Assembly (NCBI GenBank): GCA_003024785.1
Contig: PUQB01000456.1
Location: 62,001 to 126,000 of the forward strand
DNA from: Selaginella tamariscina
Taxonomy: Eukaryota; Streptophyta; Lycopodiopsida; Selaginellales; Selaginellaceae
Reading direction: 5' to 3'
Length of the DNA stretch: 64,000 nucleotides
Below the pieces are notes generated by a model. That model ran no database searches, had not been told where the DNA came from, and worked only from the letters and a program-made list of their open reading frames with translations. Positions 60,201 to 64,000 of this stretch are shown here, piece by piece (the stretch's first letter is position 1; the number at the start of each line of letters is the position of its first letter). Position numbers and translations under genes: made by a program.

Positions 60201-61435
60201 TGTGTGTGAGAGAGAGAAGGAGATTTCACAGCCGTCGCCTCCGCCGCCTTACTTCTTGAAACCCTAAGAATATACTAAAACCTTAAAAGGAATAGATATA
60301 TATTAACCCTAATCGAATATTCCTTCTAAGAATATACTTAAACCCTAAAAAGAATAAACTATAAATTTGCCCTAAACAAATATTCTTTGATTATATTTCA
60401 GCGTGTGCATGTGCGTGGGTGTATCACATACACCCCAAGAATAAAAATCATGCAGGGGTTTAACATGTGTGTGTCCATGAGAGTGTTAAAGTTTCACATG
60501 CAGCGATACATATATACACACATAGTATATACACATAGACATACATACATATTAGTACATATTAATATTAAAGAGACAAAGTACAGGATCATGCATGGTG
60601 TGTATGTATGAGAGAAGAGTGACAATACATATTATGGATCATGCATGGTGTGTATGTTTGAGAGAAGAGAGACAGTACATATTAATATGGATCATGCATG
60701 GTGTGTATATATGAGAGAAGAGAAAGAGTGTTAACAAATTAAATTCATACACATTGTATATATTAGTACACACATATACATACACATGTGTATGCACACA
60801 GACATATATACATATTAGATGTGTAAATTCAATGTGTTACATAGGGTTTAGGGTTTAGGGTTTAGGGTTAGGATGGATCATGCATGGTGTTTATGTATGA
60901 GAGGAGTGAGTGTTATACACAGATATACATTATACATATTAATATAATATTGTAACATCAGTACATATTATGGATCATGCATGATGTGTATGAATGAGAG
61001 AAGAGAAACAGGCTACATATTATGGATCATGATCATGCATGGTGTGTATGTATAAAAGAAGGGATTATGCATGGTAACACTGTGTATGCATGAGAGAAGA
61101 GATATAATGTTAACAAATGAAAATCGTACACATTCCATATATTAGTACACATATATGCATACACATGCGTATACACACAGACATACATTATATTACATAT
61201 GTAAATCAATGTGTTTACATACATACAGACTGAGTACATATAAATCATACATGCGTTGAACATGATGTTTTTCGATAAAAAAGTAACATATAATTTCTTA
61301 AGTTTGGTTTAGGGCAATGTGCATGTGTGTGCATATGTGTCTCTATAAGTGCTTCTAATGTGTGTGCACGTGTATATATAAATTTATGATTGTGTTTATA
61401 TATGTGTGTAAAACAAACATAGAAAATAATATTAA
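60201..61435. repeat. Irregular repeats with CATGCATG and a telomere-type run
   Basis: Seven copies of GGATCATGCATGGTGTGTAT followed by GTATGAGAGAAGAG, with small changes, lie between about 60588 and 61110. Between them are AC/AT-rich spacers. A run of four TTTAGGG units sits at 60843-60871. No gene seen. Confidence 0.75.
60843..60871. repeat. Interstitial telomere-type repeat (TTTAGGG)4
   Basis: AGGGTTTAGGGTTTAGGG and its continuation, the plant-type telomere unit. It is too short to be a telomere. Confidence 0.85.
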
Positions 61436-62345
61436 TAAAAACACTATGAACATATTTTAAATTATACATAATAATACATCATTTATCTAATAATAGTCAT
61501 ATATAGTTTTAATATATATTAATTTAATATTGATAATAAGGTTTAACATTAGAATATTCTTGAAATAATAAGAAATTAATTGAGAAAATCTCATTAATAT
61601 ATACAAATGTAGATCAATACTAAAATAATTAACTAAATTAATTATGATAATCATGTTTAATATTGAAATATTCTTGGAATAATAAGAAAATAATAAAGAA
61701 TATCGCATTAATATAAACAAGATTAATTACTCAAGTAATTAAGAAAATGATATTAATATACACACTATGAACATAATTTAAATTATACATAATAATACAT
61801 CATTTTATCTAATATATAGTCATATATGTTTTAATAATATATATTAATTTAATATTGATAATAAGGTTTAACATTAGAATATTCTTGAAATAATAAGAAT
61901 TAATTGAGAAAATCTCATTAATATATACAAATGTAGATCAAGTACTGAAATAATTAACTAAATTAATTATGATAATCATGTTTAATATTGAAATATTCTT
62001 GGAATAATAAGAAAATAATAAAGATATCGCATTAATATAAACAAGATTAATTACTCAAGTAATTAAGAAAATGATATTAATATACACACTATGAACATAA
62101 TTTAAATTATACATAATAATACATCATTTATCTAATATATAGTCATATATAGTTTTAATAATATATATTAATTTAATATTGATAATAAGGTTTAACATTA
62201 GAATATTCTTAAAATAATAACAAATTAATTAAGAATATCCCATTAATATTAGGAAATGTAAATTAATTACTCGAGTAATTAAGAAAATAATAATAATAAA
62301 CAAATTATGAATATATTTTAAATGATACATAATAATATATCAATT
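61436..62345. repeat. Tandem repeat of about 323 bp, nearly three copies
   Basis: The marker ACACTATGAACATA (61441, 61764, 62087) recurs at a period of about 323 bp. Each unit contains GATAATAAGGTTTAACATTA and ATTACTCAAGTAATTA. A reversed, diverged copy lies at about 32150-32420. AT-rich, with no coding. Confidence 0.8.
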
Positions 62346-62974
62346 TATTTATTGTATTAGTGTGTGTGTGTGTATATATATATATAATAAACTTAATAAT
62401 ATATACTTGAATATTAAGAATGTAAAACAATTACAAAATTTTGTAATATTAAACAGCTTGAAGCACTTGAATGATGTTAAATGCAATTTTAAAGCACTCA
62501 TTGGAATTGGAGAGTATATATGTCAGACTGTCGGTTATTTGTTTCAACTCATCTTAAATTTTCTTTTTCTGTTATTTCAAAAATTTTGAATTTCTAACAT
62601 AAGTATTATCGGTCTGACATGTAAATTTGAAAATGCATTTAATTTCCCACTCAAATTCAGATTTGATTTTTTCTCCGACAAGGGTTTTTTATTTTTTTAT
62701 TTTTCACTCTTCAGATTTTCTTTTTTCTTCTTAGTGATCAGCTCAGGAGTGATATTAAACTGGGTGCGCTATTGTTTATAGGAAGCATGGCGCCTTCAGT
62801 GCTGTTTACAAGTAAGTATTATAAACAAATTTAAATATATTTATAAAGATTCATTCTCTTACATTCTCTCTTAAATTTTTAGAATTTAGGGATTTAGGAA
62901 TGTATTAGGATTACAATATATGATGTTAGGGATTTATCCCATTTAAATATACTTCTAACTTAATATTCTCAGTT
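62346..62974. repeat. Right part of the AT-rich dispersed repeat
   Basis: The stretch 62460-62830 is the counterpart of the reversed 31830-32170 region. The match includes a pyrimidine-rich segment and CTGGGTGCGCTATTGTTTAT, so a defined 2-kb repeat family ends near 62830. No open frame of note. Confidence 0.6.
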
Positions 62975-63825
62975 AGACGGGGCGACGGGATTAATCCGAC
63001 CATTTTTTTTTGCCTCTTCAAAGAGGTGGTGGGATTAATCCCGCCACCATCTCTTTGATAGTTATGGCAGAATTAATCCGGGCAATGCTTCTCCGCCTCT
63101 TAAAAAGAGCGCGGGATTAATCCCACCGATAACTTTCTCAACTGATAAAGAGTTACTTGAATTTATTAAAAAGAGTTATTTACGGGATTAATCTCGCTAA
63201 CCATTTTAGGAGGCAGAGAAGGGGTGGCGGGATTAATTTCACCACCACTTTCCTGTTTTAAATATTTATGGGCAGGATTTATCCCGAATCTCTTTCAAAT
63301 CATAGTTCGGAGAGAGTTGTGGGCGGGATTAATCCCGCCGCTTATTCCCCGTCGTTAGAGTTGTGACGGGATTAATCCCGCCGCTTATTCCCTGTCGTCA
63401 GAGTTGTGGGCGGGATTAATCCCGCCGCCTATTCTTCATCGTCAGTGTTGTGCGAGATTAATCCCGCCGCCTATTCTCGGTCGTCAGTGTTGTGGGCGGG
63501 ATTAATCCGCCCCCTCTTCCTCGTCGGAGGGATTTGCGGCGGGATTAATCCTGTCGACTCTCACCGACAAGGAAGATCCGGTGGCGGGATTAATCCCGCA
63601 TGTACTTCCTCGTTGAAGGGAGTCTGCGGCGGGATTAATCCCGCCACCTCTCTCCAACGAGGAAGTACCGGCGGCGAGATTATCCCGCCAATTCTTCCTC
63701 ACGGGAGGGAATCGACGGCAGGATTAATCTCGCCGACTCACTCCGAAGGGGTAGAGTTTGCGGCGGGATTAATCCCGCCCATTGTTCCTCGTCGGATGGA
63801 GTCGTGGGCGGGATTAATCAATACC
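62975..63825. repeat. Array 2 of the palindrome GGCGGGATTAATCCCGCC
   Basis: About 18-20 copies, with the same palindromic core as array 1 but different spacers (TTCCTCGTCGGAGGGAG, TTCCCCGTCGTTAGAGTTGTG, CTCTCCAACGAGGAAGTACCG). Spacer text here too occurs in both orientations (CTTCCTCGT and ACGAGGAAG). The left edge has degenerate copies, as in array 1. The palindrome makes a false GGINPA-repeat reading on both strands. Confidence 0.9.
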
Positions 63826-64000
63826 ATAAGTTGTATTAATAAAGCATGAGATATTATCTTTATACATAATTATGTATTATTGCACATGCATATTATTAAG
63901 CAACTGCAGTTATGATTTCTTAGAAATATTGCATAAATAGATATCATAAATAACATAATTATTTGTGCAGGACAATATGTATAATACTAAAAATAAAGTA
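63826..64000. other. AT-rich right edge
   Basis: AT-rich DNA up to the window end. Nothing recognisable. Confidence 0.5.

Noticed and set aside
60843-60871. True telomere or chromosome end
   Set aside because: Only four TTTAGGG units inside a long repeat region, with DNA continuing on both sides.
58175-63825. Organelle DNA insertion as the source of the palindromes
   Set aside because: Palindrome-rich DNA is known in some organelles, but no organelle gene or organelle-like coding sequence is present here.
63406-63849. Open frame of 147 residues with GGINPA repeats
   Set aside because: The repeats come from translating the palindrome, which reads GINPA on both strands. No start context or domain.
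1-64000. tRNA or rRNA genes
   Set aside because: I saw no cloverleaf with A and B boxes and no rRNA core sequence. The only tRNA-like matches are retroelement primer sites.

Overview
The window looks like nuclear DNA of a land plant, most likely a lycophyte of the Selaginella type. The recognisable host genes are plant genes (methionine S-methyltransferase, mitochondrial ISU scaffold, plant gamma-glutamylaminecyclotransferase-like). Most introns that I can place are only about 44-65 bp long, a known Selaginella trait. Short TTTAGGG telomere-type repeats also occur. The genus is an inference from these points, not a database match.

Layout. 1-5.4 kb is a compact genic block: the end of a Ser/Thr kinase gene, a complete 13-exon methionine S-methyltransferase (MMT) gene on the minus strand, and an ISU1 gene that starts 86 bp from MMT on the other strand. 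5.8-7.2 kb is a non-autonomous DNA transposon with PIF/Harbinger-like ends. 7.5-34 kb is nested repeat DNA: a Harbinger-type MYB-like ORF remnant; chromovirus (Ty3/gypsy) fossils, including a complete but broken old element at 15273-20915; a minus-strand gypsy fossil next to a non-coding LTR element; and AT-rich repeats. 34.1-36.0 kb is a LINE fossil lying just upstream of a small cyclotransferase gene (36.1-36.7 kb). 37034-40823 is a full Harbinger element with both of its genes and matching ends. 42-45.8 kb holds a solo LTR and the 3' half of another gypsy element. 46.2-57.8 kb is one large minus-strand host gene, with a DNA-methyltransferase-like part and an FCP1/HAD-phosphatase-like part. 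It is split by a young 7.2-kb LTR element that has long LTRs and no coding capacity (LARD type).

58.1-63.8 kb is the strangest part. Two arrays of an 18-bp perfect palindrome, GGCGGGATTAATCCCGCC, and its variants flank about 3.6 kb of microsatellite, telomere-like, CATGCATG-bearing and 323-bp tandem repeats. Within the first array the spacers are themselves repeated, partly in inverted order. I do not know this repeat from any named family.

How parts relate. The LTRs, primer-site region and 3' leader of the non-coding LTR element also occur on chromovirus remnants in the window, so it was probably mobilised by that chromovirus family. The small transposon at 5.8 kb shares its terminal core with the complete Harbinger element, which may be a relative of its helper. 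Host genes and the Harbinger ORF1 carry many isolated one-base frame slips, often at short homopolymers. This points to base-level assembly errors more than to wholesale gene death.
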